Source of the DNA: a virus | Reading direction: 5' to 3' (one strand) | Virus record (IMG/VR): IMGVR_UViG_3300042923_000412 | Location: 1 to 40,094 of that record | DNA: 40,094 bases | In this document: positions 15,383 to 22,090 of the stretch, in pieces | Layout: the number at the start of each line of letters is the position of its first letter | Position numbering within the stretch: the first letter of the stretch is position 1 | The notes under the pieces: model-generated | The model's database searches: none | Told to the model about the DNA's origin: nothing | What the model saw: only the letters and a program-made list of their open reading frames with translations | Position numbers and translations under genes: made by a program

Positions 15383-15618
15383 AAAATACATTAGGTGATT
15401 TGAATAATCATTTATTTGCACAGCTGGAGAGGCTGGGTGATGAAGAATTAACAGGTGAAGAGTTGCATGAGGAGATTACGAGAGCGAAAGCGATTAATGA
15501 TGTGGCATCACGAATCATAGCAAATGCTAATACAGTCCTACAAGCAAAAAAAGCAACGCAGGATTTTCTTGAGGAATACGGTGTTGAAGGTAAATTGCCT
15601 AAGATGCTGGAGGGGTAA
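15379..15618 (+). CDS. Small helical phage protein upstream of HNH
   Basis: 79 aa, predicted all-helical and acidic: NTLGDLNNHLFAQLERLGD, then ELHEEITRAKAINDVASRII, then ANTVLQAKKATQDFLEEYG. This pattern is familiar from many Firmicutes and proteobacterial phages, where the family lies just before HNH endonuclease genes and is annotated only as hypothetical. ATG start with AAGGGAG. Function unknown. Confidence 0.7.
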   Translation: MKNTLGDLNNHLFAQLERLGDEELTGEELHEEITRAKAINDVASRIIANANTVLQAKKATQDFLEEYGVEGKLPKMLEG

Positions 15619-15619
15619 T

Positions 15620-16258
15620 ATGAACAGAATTTACACCGAGGAGCATAAGCAGTTTATCAGGGATCACGTAGCCAATAGACAGTTTCCAGAGCTTACAGAA
15701 ATGCTGAATATACATTTTGGCACTAACTTTGAAGAGTCAGCAATAAAGAGCTTGGTTTATAGACTTGGTCTTAGCAATGGGTTAAGTGGAGTGAACCTTA
15801 GCAAAGCTGGAATAGAACATCGTTTTCAGAAGGGACACATTCCAGCTAACAAGGGAAAGAAAGGTACTGGAGGATGGGAGCCAACGCAGTTCAAGAAGGG
15901 AAGCATACCGCCTAATCGAAGGCCAATAGGATCCGAAAGAATTGATTCAAAAGACGGATATACTTATGTGAAAATACAGGACGGGCACCTTAATAAAAAC
16001 TGGAAGCAAAAGCATGTATTACTTTGGGAAGAACAAAACGGACCTGTACCAAAGGGAAGTGTAATAATCTTCGGGGATGGTAACAAACTTAATTTTAATC
16101 CGGATAATCTAATCCTTGTTACCCGCGCACAACTTGCAAGACTTAATCAGTTAAAGCTGATTCAAGACAGTACAGAATTAACCAGAACGGGATTAGTAAT
16201 TGCGGATATAGCAAATAAGATTGGCCAGAGGAGGAAAAAGCACTCCGGTCAGAGCTGA
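15620..16258 (+). CDS. HNH endonuclease (homing type)
   Basis: 212 aa. Residues 1-55 form a helical DNA-binding region (YTEEHKQFIRDHVANRQFPEL). The middle has the NUMOD-like KGHIPANKGKKG and FKKGSIPPNRRPIG loops, and the C-terminal half is an HNH_3 motif: KHVLLWEEQNGPVPKGSVIIF, then GDGNKLNFNPDNL. ATG start two bases after the preceding stop with GGAGGGG. HNH proteins of this type are homing nucleases or terminase helpers. Placement away from terminase favours a free-standing homing or recombination role. Confidence 0.9.
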   Translation: MNRIYTEEHKQFIRDHVANRQFPELTEMLNIHFGTNFEESAIKSLVYRLGLSNGLSGVNLSKAGIEHRFQKGHIPANKGKKGTGGWEPTQFKKGSIPPNRRPIGSERIDSKDGYTYVKIQDGHLNKNWKQKHVLLWEEQNGPVPKGSVIIFGDGNKLNFNPDNLILVTRAQLARLNQLKLIQDSTELTRTGLVIADIANKIGQRRKKHSGQS

Positions 16259-16331
16259 AAAAAGTCTGCCCCGGACCGAAGTGCTGTGGATGAATTATTA
16301 ACATAAAAAGGGCTGCCATTATAGACAGCCC
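16239..16331 (-). terminator. Two tandem minus-strand terminators after the secreted-protein genes
   Basis: First, GGGCTG (16310) with CAGCCC (16326) is followed on the minus strand by five Ts (16309-16305). Second, GCACTCCGGTC (16239) pairs with GACCGAAGTGC (16275, one mismatch), followed on the minus strand by TTTTT. The second lies over the end of the HNH gene. Together they isolate leftward transcription of the two secreted-protein genes from the phage operon. Confidence 0.65.
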
Positions 16332-16347
16332 AGTATGGTACTTAATA

Positions 16348-16812
16348 CTAATATGTAGATCCGCTATAGCTCTGGACAGATATATCTGTATTTGCCGCAC
16401 GGATAACAACCATATAGTTTGCGTTATATGAGATTGGATTAAAAGTTTTTAAATAGAAATTCGAATACCCAGTAACTGTTTCACTGTGTACCAATTGAGG
16501 GCTTGATTCTAGTCTATAAATCAATACATCAAATGACCCACCTTGCGCTAAATTAATCTGAAAGGTAAAGGTACGGCCTGCTAGAACGCTCCACTGCTGA
16601 TTATTAGTAGTATCTTGAAGTATTACACCGTTACCAGGTGTTAAAAAGTATGGATCTGGTTGGAATTCAAACCACTTAAATGTCTCGACTCCTGTATCAT
16701 ATGAATAGAGCAATACAGGTGCTGATGTTGCAGCATAAGCGGTTGAAACAGGTGAAAGAAAAAGTAGGGCAGCAAAAAGAATTACGAGACTTTTTTTAAA
16801 AATTTTTTTCAT
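16348..16812 (-). CDS. Secreted protein, paralogue 1 (opposite strand cargo)
   Basis: 154 aa with a classical signal peptide: MKKIFKKS, hydrophobic LVILFAALLFLSPVS, cleavage after AYA (about residue 28). The mature part is beta-rich (PVLLYSYDTG, QQWSVLAGRTFTFQINL, FDVLIYRLES). The start is this ATG, eight bases after AAAGGTGG; a GTG inside that ribosome site would add four residues and is unlikely. It resembles the gene at 16910 in leader, signal peptide and opening strand. Encoded against the phage operon, so probably a lysogenic-conversion gene exporting a small protein. Promoter may be TTGACA at 16903-16898 (minus). Confidence 0.78.
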   Translation of the reverse strand: MKKIFKKSLVILFAALLFLSPVSTAYAATSAPVLLYSYDTGVETFKWFEFQPDPYFLTPGNGVILQDTTNNQQWSVLAGRTFTFQINLAQGGSFDVLIYRLESSPQLVHSETVTGYSNFYLKTFNPISYNANYMVVIRAANTDISVQSYSGSTY

Positions 16813-16909
16813 AGTATGTACCACCTTTCATCTGGACTAAATTGATATGGATGAATTACTGAATATTAATAAATAATAGGTTATTTAAACAATGTCATGT
16901 CAAGAAATT

Positions 16910-17356
16910 CTATTGATACCATGTACCATATTCATATAGTGCTATAGAGTTATTTGATAAATTTGTCACTCTAACCATGTATGATTCGGTTTTTGATGAA
17001 GGAGGCACGGTTAAATCAAAGGAGGAATTATTAAAATATCGAGTCATGATAAAGCCTACTCCAAACTGATACACTTCTACCTGTATGGGGCCCGTGGGGG
17101 CATAATTAAGCCAAATACCAAATGTTTTACCAGCGGGTATTTCCCAATATAATCCAGTGCTGCTTACGACGTCCGCTAAGTAAGCAATACTATTAGACAC
17201 TAAGAGATTATCTGATGGGGGGAATTCATACATTTTACCATCAGATGAACTATAGATAAGAATAGGGGTTCCAGCTGCTAAAGCAGTAGTAGTAGGCATA
17301 GCAATTAGAGCAATAGCTAAAAAGAGTACAGTGAATTTTCTAAAAAGTTTTTTCAT
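16910..17356 (-). CDS. Secreted protein, paralogue 2 (opposite strand cargo)
   Basis: 148 aa with signal peptide MKKLFRKF, hydrophobic TVLFLAIALIAMPTTT, cleavage after ALA (about residue 27). The mature protein opens GTPILIYSSSDGKMYEFPPSD, parallel to PVLLYSYDTG in paralogue 1, then a long beta-rich domain ending YEYGTWYQ. The upstream 20 bases (AAAGGTGGTACATACC/T ATG) are nearly the same as in paralogue 1, so the pair arose by tandem duplication with the leader. No catalytic motif or cell-wall anchor is visible. Function unknown. Confidence 0.78.
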   Translation of the reverse strand: MKKLFRKFTVLFLAIALIAMPTTTALAAGTPILIYSSSDGKMYEFPPSDNLLVSNSIAYLADVVSSTGLYWEIPAGKTFGIWLNYAPTGPIQVEVYQFGVGFIMTRYFNNSSFDLTVPPSSKTESYMVRVTNLSNNSIALYEYGTWYQ

Positions 17357-17368
17357 GGTATGTACCAC

Positions 17369-17475
17369 CTTTCTTTTTACTCGTATGTAGAATAGAGTTT
17401 TTAGTTACAGTAAAATATTACAATAAATACCATAATTATACAATAGTATAATATTACCAAATATATGGAGGTTTC
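17369..17475. promoter_or_regulatory. Divergent A/T-rich promoter region
   Basis: A very A/T-rich 107-base gap lies between the leftward secreted-protein genes and the rightward gene at 17476. On the plus strand TATAAT at 17447-17452 precedes the rightward gene, with a poor -35. On the minus strand TTGTAT-N17-TAATAT can be read. Both assignments are weak but the divergent layout requires promoters here. Confidence 0.4.
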
Positions 17476-17862
17476 ATGAGTAACATTAAAGACTTAATGG
17501 AAGGCCGTAACCAAGGAATGGCATTCGCTTTAAAGATAGCAAGAAAGGGCGGTATTGAAGCCCTGGAAAAAGAAATTAAATACCGGAATATTTCAGGGGT
17601 ATCACTGAATCTTACGCAGAAGGATATTCGTGAAGCTTCGAAGCTGGTAAGCATAAGAGCTACGGAAGTAGCAATTGCAATTAGCCTTGTAACACTGATG
17701 GACGAGTTTAAGATGAGCCGTACACAGCTACATAAGTTTAAAGCTGCCTTTGATGAATTGGTTTATAAGGCTGCTAACAGTGATCAATCAATAGATAATT
17801 TAAAAGAGCTTACGAACAGGATCTTTGAAGATACGGGTATTGAAATTTCAATTAAAGGGTAA
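17476..17862 (+). CDS. Helical phage protein, unknown function
   Basis: 128 aa, predicted mostly helical (DLMEGRNQGMAFALKIARKGG, ...LNLTQKDIREASKLVSIRA, ...MSRTQLHKFKAAFDELVY). ATG start after GGAGG. It opens the pre-late gene group and has the composition of a phage protein, but I recognise no family. It ends 99 bases before the next preferred start. Confidence 0.65.
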   Translation: MSNIKDLMEGRNQGMAFALKIARKGGIEALEKEIKYRNISGVSLNLTQKDIREASKLVSIRATEVAIAISLVTLMDEFKMSRTQLHKFKAAFDELVYKAANSDQSIDNLKELTNRIFEDTGIEISIKG

Positions 17863-17961
17863 AGACAATTAACAAATATTACCAATTATCAACAATATCC
17901 ACATTAGTACGTGGATAATTTACAAAAAATACCATTAATGACCATGAAGGGAGAATTTAAG

Positions 17962-18573
17962 TTGAGTAAGTTATTAGAGCAGTGGAATGAACACATAGTA
18001 AGAGGTAATCAGTTAAGCAGGGAACTGGAGGATATCGAGAGCATTCTTGAGAAATCTAAGGATGCAGATATCTGCTTCACATCCGGTTCAAACGGATCCA
18101 TTTTTATCAGGGTACTGTCTCCAGAGAAGATGCAGGAGCTTAAGGAAAATGCTGTGATAGCAATTATGCGAACAAGGGATGAGAAGATAGCAGAACTTGA
18201 AAAGCTTATGGGCCTTCGCAAACCTTCAACCATCAATCCAGAATTTGAAGCAGCCGTCCAGGGTATGGTTGAGTCGAATAAGAAGCCAGTACCAGTTATG
18301 CCTAAAGTCGATCCCATTGAGGAGAAACTGTCCAATATACTGGACAAGCAAGAGCAGAAAATCAGTGGAAAGCTTGAACTCAATATTCCGGATGTTAAAA
18401 GAATGTATCACGATGAGAATAAGTCTATGAAAGAAATAGCGGAGCACTTTGGAGTTACTAAATCAATAGTTAACAATTTCATAGCGCAGCATAATTTATC
18501 CCGTAAAAAGTTAAAAGATGATGGTTACCTAGATGCACAGGTCGAAGCACGTACCGGAAGGGAGCGGGCCTGA
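17962..18573 (+). CDS. Phage protein with C-terminal helix-turn-helix
   Basis: 203 aa from a TTG start preceded by GAAGGGAGA at a proper distance; GTG at 17911 or ATG at 17938/17944 would lengthen it but have poorer ribosome sites. The N-terminal region is coiled coil-like (LSRELEDIESILEKSKDADI). The C-terminal 45 residues hold a clear HTH (PDVKRMYHDENKSMKEIAEHFGV then TKSIVNNFIAQHN), like those in late-gene switch proteins. Probably DNA-binding and regulatory. Confidence 0.7.
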   Translation: MSKLLEQWNEHIVRGNQLSRELEDIESILEKSKDADICFTSGSNGSIFIRVLSPEKMQELKENAVIAIMRTRDEKIAELEKLMGLRKPSTINPEFEAAVQGMVESNKKPVPVMPKVDPIEEKLSNILDKQEQKISGKLELNIPDVKRMYHDENKSMKEIAEHFGVTKSIVNNFIAQHNLSRKKLKDDGYLDAQVEARTGRERA

Positions 18574-18760
18574 CACTGTTACAGCTGATCCTGCTGATTT
18601 TGAAAAGTGTCGAGTGTGCGGTACCCGTATTATTTTCTCCACTAAAATGACGAGATCTATGTGGCCTTATCAGTACAGACGTAGGACAGCCAAAGGCGTT
18701 GAAAGGGCTTATTGTTGTACCAGAGATCATTTCCATACAGGCAAGGCTAAAGACGCATAG
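18533..18760 (+). CDS. Small Cys/His protein, probable zinc finger
   Basis: 75 aa overlapping the end of the previous gene by 41 bases in another frame. It contains CRVCGTRIIF (residues 26-35), then WPYQYRRR, and C-terminal YCCTRDHFH, compatible with a small zinc-binding fold. The ribosome site is weak, so translation is probably coupled to the previous gene. Unknown function, in the block just before the late regulator. Confidence 0.6.
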   Translation: MHRSKHVPEGSGPDTVTADPADFEKCRVCGTRIIFSTKMTRSMWPYQYRRRTAKGVERAYCCTRDHFHTGKAKDA

Positions 18761-18774
18761 GAGGCGGAGACAGG

Positions 18775-19209
18775 GTGACGGAAATAGAGTTAAAACAGTA
18801 CCGGAGCTTATTAAGGGAAATTGATAACCAGGAGAAGCGTATAGGATTGTTGCTATCAAAAGAGGTACCGGTTGTCGCTGGTAAGGTAAAAGCTTCTGCC
18901 AAAAGGCATCCCTATACAGAGATCAGGGTTAATGTTCAGATGGAGGATCCTGTTATAGCTTCAGAGATTGATCAGTTGGTAATGCAGAAACGAAAGCGCG
19001 TAGAAGAGTGTTGGCGCCAGGTACGTAAGATTGAGGAGTTTATTGTAGGGATCCAGGATAGTGAGCTGCGACAGATCTTCGAGTATCGGTACATAGATGG
19101 AATGAAGCTGATAGATATAGGAGATGTCATGAGTCTAGACAGGAGCGTTATAGGGAGGAGAATACACGGGTTTTTAAGTTTGCCCACAAAACCCCAAAAC
19201 ACATGCTAG
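18775..19209 (+). CDS. Sigma-like late transcription regulator (ArpU/DUF1492-like)
   Basis: 144 aa starting GTG after AGGAGG. It has a coiled-coil N-terminus (LKQYRSLLREIDNQEKRIGLLL), a charged middle helix (VMQKRKRVEECWRQVRKIEEFI), and a C-terminal HTH of the sigma-70 region 4 type (RQIFEYRYIDGMKLIDIGDVM then SLDRSVIGRRIHGFL). Proteins of this build and position, last gene before the packaging block, are late activators (ArpU, RinA, DUF1492 groups). It should turn on the structural genes that begin at 21548. Confidence 0.8.
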   Translation: MTEIELKQYRSLLREIDNQEKRIGLLLSKEVPVVAGKVKASAKRHPYTEIRVNVQMEDPVIASEIDQLVMQKRKRVEECWRQVRKIEEFIVGIQDSELRQIFEYRYIDGMKLIDIGDVMSLDRSVIGRRIHGFLSLPTKPQNTC

Positions 19210-19283
19210 AATTTAAGATGCAAAGGATATCACTAGATAACTTCAATACGGCTGCCAGGTGTCAAAAGCCTGGTGGTCGTTTC

Positions 19284-19362
19284 GGGATTGTAGCTCAATA
19301 ACTTTAAGGTAGAGCAAACGCGGTGGCGCGTTTAGATGCAGGTTCGACTCCTGCCGGTTCCA
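19284..19362 (+). other. tRNA-like element with abnormal anticodon arm
   Basis: A cloverleaf can be folded. The acceptor is GGGATTG/CGGTTCC (several G-T pairs), the D arm GCTC/GAGC has a long 15-base loop, and the T arm GCAGG/CCTGC is perfect with consensus loop TTCGACT. The anticodon arm is irregular: AACGC/GCGTT encloses only six bases (GGTGGC), or AAACG/CGTTT encloses eight, with no U33. So it is either a degenerate phage tRNA or a tRNA-shaped RNA element. It lies just after the late regulator and before a terminator. Confidence 0.6.
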
Positions 19363-19403
19363 CTCTCCATTGACGGAGACCCCCATATGTATTCCCATTA
19401 TGT

Positions 19404-19441
19404 AAAAGGCACCTGACTTCATCGGTTTGGTGTCTTTTTTT
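19404..19441 (+). terminator. Terminator closing the early/middle operon
   Basis: The stem AAAAGGCACC pairs with GGTGTCTTTT (one G-T), loop of about 15 bases, and runs into a T tract. It ends transcription from the regulator and tRNA-like region and separates it from the cargo island. Confidence 0.75.
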
Positions 19442-19442
19442 G

Positions 19443-19471
19443 TTGTAATTTATTGGATAATAGATTATAAT
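19443..19471 (+). promoter_or_regulatory. Promoter of the 93-aa cargo gene
   Basis: TTGTAA, a spacer of exactly 17 bases and TATAAT, directly after a terminator and 29 bases before the ATG at 19501. An independent housekeeping-type promoter inside a prophage marks the gene as cargo expressed in the lysogen. Confidence 0.7.
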
Positions 19472-19500
19472 AGTAAAAAATACCTAGGAGGTAATAGTTA

Positions 19501-19782
19501 ATGAGCGAAGGAAATGAAGTAAAGAGAGTAACAGCATCGGAGTTAGAGGAACAAATTTTTGATAAGGAAGGTGTGCGGATAGTTATTCGTTCAGGTAAAG
19601 AGGAACGTTTTCCACCTTATAGCTATAAAAATAAAGCGAGTGCCACTATGAGCAAAAACACTTGGTATATGAGTAGGGTAAAGCCTCTATTAGGAGATAA
19701 AGAGGGAGAAATTATTGATGGTACAGGTGATATACCTCACGGCAGAACCCAAATGAAAAATATGAGAGATAGTTACAAATAA
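19501..19782 (+). CDS. 93-aa orphan cargo protein
   Basis: ATG start after CTAGGAGG. The protein is highly charged and mostly soluble (VTASELEEQIFDKEGVRIVI, EERFPPYSYKNKASATM, WYMSRVKPLLGDKEG). I recognise no family. It is enclosed by its own promoter (19443) and terminator (19792), so it forms a one-gene transcription unit placed between the late regulator and terminase, a usual site for prophage cargo. Confidence 0.7.
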   Translation: MSEGNEVKRVTASELEEQIFDKEGVRIVIRSGKEERFPPYSYKNKASATMSKNTWYMSRVKPLLGDKEGEIIDGTGDIPHGRTQMKNMRDSYK

Positions 19783-19791
19783 ACAATCATT

Positions 19792-19814
19792 AAAGCATCC
19801 TTCGGGGTGCTTTT
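19792..19814 (+). terminator. Terminator after the 93-aa gene
   Basis: AAAGCATCC pairs with GGGTGCTTT around a very stable TTCG tetraloop, then a T. It separates the 93-aa unit from the RexAB-like operon. Confidence 0.8.
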
Positions 19815-19942
19815 AAATTGTAAAATTGGTGCGAAATTGGTGCTATAATAAAGTAAAAAAGTACTATTGATAAAAGAACAAATGTTCGGTATAATGATTA
19901 TACCAAATATAAGCAAAAAGTGTCATATTTTACCCTTTTGTG

Positions 19943-19971
19943 TTGAATGTTATTTCCAGTTGGTGTATAAT
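19943..19971 (+). promoter_or_regulatory. Strong promoter of the RexAB-like operon
   Basis: TTGAAT, a 17-base spacer and perfect TATAAT. Transcription would start about 25 bases before the ATG at 20002. The promoter lies inside an apparent upstream extension of the reading frame, which shows that the extension is not the real start. Confidence 0.75.
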
Positions 19972-20001
19972 GTTGGAAAACATATTTTAGGGGGAGATAT
20001 A

Positions 20002-20931
20002 ATGGCCAATAGTAAAAAAGAGCGAAGTTTTTATTATTATGATATTTCACTATATTTTTTTGACACAGATAGGAATAAGTCAACACTCTTTACTGATCAA
20101 GAAAATGTTATGTATGATACATTTTCATTCATAAAAGAATTACAGGAGAAGATAGCAAGAAAAGAAATTGATAAAAGTGAATTAATGGTAAAAACTGAAT
20201 TTGATGATAGATTATTTGTTATAGTGGATAAACTAGAGGAAGATGAACCTATTGAATTTCGTATAGTACTATGCAGGGATGATGCATTGCCTTTTATAGA
20301 AAGAAATGGAATTTTAGAATTTATTAGCACATATGTTGCTGATAATGATTTTTCACTTGCGGAGATTACCCATTGCATTATATTTCCAAAAAGTGGTATA
20401 ATGGGAGCGGAATTTAATTTTTCAGGTGCACGACCTTCTTCAATTGCCTTTTATTTAAGTGAAAAGTGTAAAGATATTCATCATGTTTATTGCAAGGGGA
20501 AAATGGATCAAAATACATTAGACAAACTACTTGATAAAGAAAGTTTATCATTATTTAGTATTGCAATTAAGAATAATTCTCAAGCACAACATAAAATAGT
20601 TAAAAAAAATTCTGTATTTGCATTACCATTTTCAGTTATGCGAGATATTGATGTTATAGAATTTACTTTAAAAAGGCGGAAATCAAAGAAGAAAGATGGC
20701 TTTGAGTCTCCTCTTGGTAAAGATGAAATCAGGGACCTTTTAGTTGAGAGTAGAGAAGATTTTAAAAGTTTTAAAATCGGGCAAGGTGCTCTTAGTGATT
20801 CAATTGATTTATTGCATGATAAATTAGTTCATAGAACACGATCAATTCAAACAAAGGATAAGACTATAAAGCCAGAAAGTATGTACTTTGAAATTAGAAA
20901 GTTTTATAATGATGTAGTTAGTAAGGTATAA
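20002..20931 (+). CDS. RexA-like soluble protein of a two-gene exclusion module (candidate)
   Basis: 309 aa from an ATG after TTAGGGGGA; an upstream TTG frame contains the promoter and is rejected. The protein is soluble. From memory of lambda RexA (279 aa), the segment THCIIFPKSGIMGAEFNFSG.RPSSI.FYL parallels RexA FLFVEGDTIGFARTVFGPTTSDLTDFL (F, two Gly and Ser line up), and the later DIDVIEFTLKRRKSKK parallels RexA LDIVIKPKFKRDIKK. It is followed by a four-helix membrane protein, as RexA is by RexB. Possible role: sensing superinfecting phage and opening the membrane partner. Unverified; it could be another Abi-like family such as Kiwa KwaB. Confidence 0.6.
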   Translation: MANSKKERSFYYYDISLYFFDTDRNKSTLFTDQENVMYDTFSFIKELQEKIARKEIDKSELMVKTEFDDRLFVIVDKLEEDEPIEFRIVLCRDDALPFIERNGILEFISTYVADNDFSLAEITHCIIFPKSGIMGAEFNFSGARPSSIAFYLSEKCKDIHHVYCKGKMDQNTLDKLLDKESLSLFSIAIKNNSQAQHKIVKKNSVFALPFSVMRDIDVIEFTLKRRKSKKKDGFESPLGKDEIRDLLVESREDFKSFKIGQGALSDSIDLLHDKLVHRTRSIQTKDKTIKPESMYFEIRKFYNDVVSKV

Positions 20932-20951
20932 AAATAAAGGAGGCATGGCAA

Positions 20952-21404
20952 ATGAAAGTTAGCATTATAGATAGAGTTATAATCATTGTCGTGCCTATAG
21001 TTGTGTCGTTTTTTATATGCAAAATATTATCTATATACTTAATAAAAATAAACTATGATATAAATCAAATTGAGTGGGAAGAGTTTATGAAGTTTCTGTT
21101 AAATACTTGGGTAACATTGTTAGGCTTTTTGATAACGGCAGTTTCAATTTTACTTACATTTAATGGTGGACAAAAGTCTGATATTATAAAAGATAGCGAA
21201 CACTTTCCCACTATATTATTTTCTTATTTATATTTTTGTTTTTTGCTTTTTGTATTTTTAATATTTTTTGTGCCAGTATTATTTATTCAAATATGGAATT
21301 TTAACATACTGTTATTGCTTGTTTTCTCTGCGATTTGTACTGCTTTTCAATTGCTTATTAGTTTATATTTCTTGTTTGTAATCGTATGGACTGCGATTAA
21401 ATAA
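20952..21404 (+). CDS. RexB-like four-helix membrane protein (candidate effector)
   Basis: 150 aa, starting ATG after AAAGGAGG, 20 bases after the preceding gene. Hydrophobic segments lie at about residues 8-31, 49-68, 85-112 and 114-147, giving four membrane spans in a protein of RexB size (144 aa) and layout: one N-terminal helix, a polar loop, then WVTLLGFLITAVSILLTF followed by a charged loop and two long helices. Lambda RexB is a four-span membrane protein proposed to depolarise the cell when RexA is activated. The same role is inferred here. KwaA of the Kiwa system has a similar topology. Confidence 0.6.
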   Translation: MKVSIIDRVIIIVVPIVVSFFICKILSIYLIKINYDINQIEWEEFMKFLLNTWVTLLGFLITAVSILLTFNGGQKSDIIKDSEHFPTILFSYLYFCFLLFVFLIFFVPVLFIQIWNFNILLLLVFSAICTAFQLLISLYFLFVIVWTAIK

Positions 21405-21451
21405 TATACAAACAGTAATTTTATAACATTATTATAAACATAATATCAACT

Positions 21452-21480
21452 AAGGAACTCTTAACCGGGTTCCTTTTCTT
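21452..21480 (+). terminator. Terminator after the RexAB-like operon
   Basis: Perfect 7-bp stem AAGGAAC/GTTCCTT with a 10-base loop, followed by TTCTT. It closes the cargo island just before the packaging genes. Confidence 0.7.
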
Positions 21481-21528
21481 GAATCCAAGACAACACAATT
21501 GAACGGTTTTGGAGACCGTCGTATTACC
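21478..21528 (-). other. tRNA-Trp-like remnant (anticodon arm CTCCAAA)
   Basis: On the minus strand, GGTAATACG is followed by an anticodon arm ACGGT-CTCCAAA-ACCGT (anticodon CCA, Trp) and further on by a T-loop-like GGATTCAAG. The normal acceptor stem and 5' D arm are absent, so it is not a working tRNA gene. It may be a relic of a phage tRNA cluster or only a hairpin in the terS leader. Confidence 0.4.
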
Positions 21529-21547
21529 ATGTAGGAGGTGAGCATTA

Positions 21548-22090
21548 TTGTTAACAGATAAACAGAAGTTATTTGCAGATGAATACCTAATAGACCTTAA
21601 TGCCACCAGAGCATATAAGGCTGTTTATAAGAATATTAAGAATGATGATACTGCAGCTGTAAATGGAAACAGATTGCTAAGAAATGCTAAGGTTGCGGAA
21701 TACATTGAACAACGAATGAAGGACCGGGAAAAGCGAACGGAGATTACCCAAGATAAGGTCCTTTCAGAGCTTGCAGCTATAGCCTTTGCTAATGGTTCCG
21801 ACTTCGCTAAAGTGGTTGATGAACCTATGATTATAAATGGCAGCTATGTTATGGATCCGGATACAGGTAAGCTGAAAACATGGGAATCAGTTAAGATAAT
21901 TCCTACAGATCAGCTTCAGCCAGATAAGCAGAAGGCTATTGCTGGTATAAAGATGGGTAAGAACGGAATAGAGGTTGCAACCTGTGATAAGGTCAGGGCC
22001 TTGGAGCTTCTTGGCAAGCACCTGGGAATGTTTAAAGAACAGGTTACGTTATCTGGAGACCTTGGTGTAAAGATTGTGGATGACGTCTGA
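21548..22090 (+). CDS. terS: Terminase small subunit
   Basis: 180 aa of the Terminase_2 family. It opens LTDKQKLFADEYLIDLNATRAYKAVY, the hallmark N-terminal HTH that recognises the packaging site, with NGNRLLRNAKVAEYIEQRM next, an oligomerisation middle, and C-terminal TCDKVRALELLGKHLGMFKEQV. The start is TTG, with GTAGGAGGTGAGC upstream. It overlaps TerL by one base. It guides TerL to the concatemer. Confidence 0.95.
   Translation: MLTDKQKLFADEYLIDLNATRAYKAVYKNIKNDDTAAVNGNRLLRNAKVAEYIEQRMKDREKRTEITQDKVLSELAAIAFANGSDFAKVVDEPMIINGSYVMDPDTGKLKTWESVKIIPTDQLQPDKQKAIAGIKMGKNGIEVATCDKVRALELLGKHLGMFKEQVTLSGDLGVKIVDDV

Noticed and set aside
19867-20001. Upstream extension of the RexA-like gene from a TTG
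   Set aside because: The extension contains the TTGAAT-N17-TATAAT promoter and lacks a ribosome site, whereas ATG 20002 follows TTAGGGGGA at good spacing.
19501-21404. Classic type II toxin-antitoxin pair
   Set aside because: The genes form two separate transcription units, and the second contains a four-span membrane protein and a 309-aa protein, unlike small toxin-antitoxin pairs.
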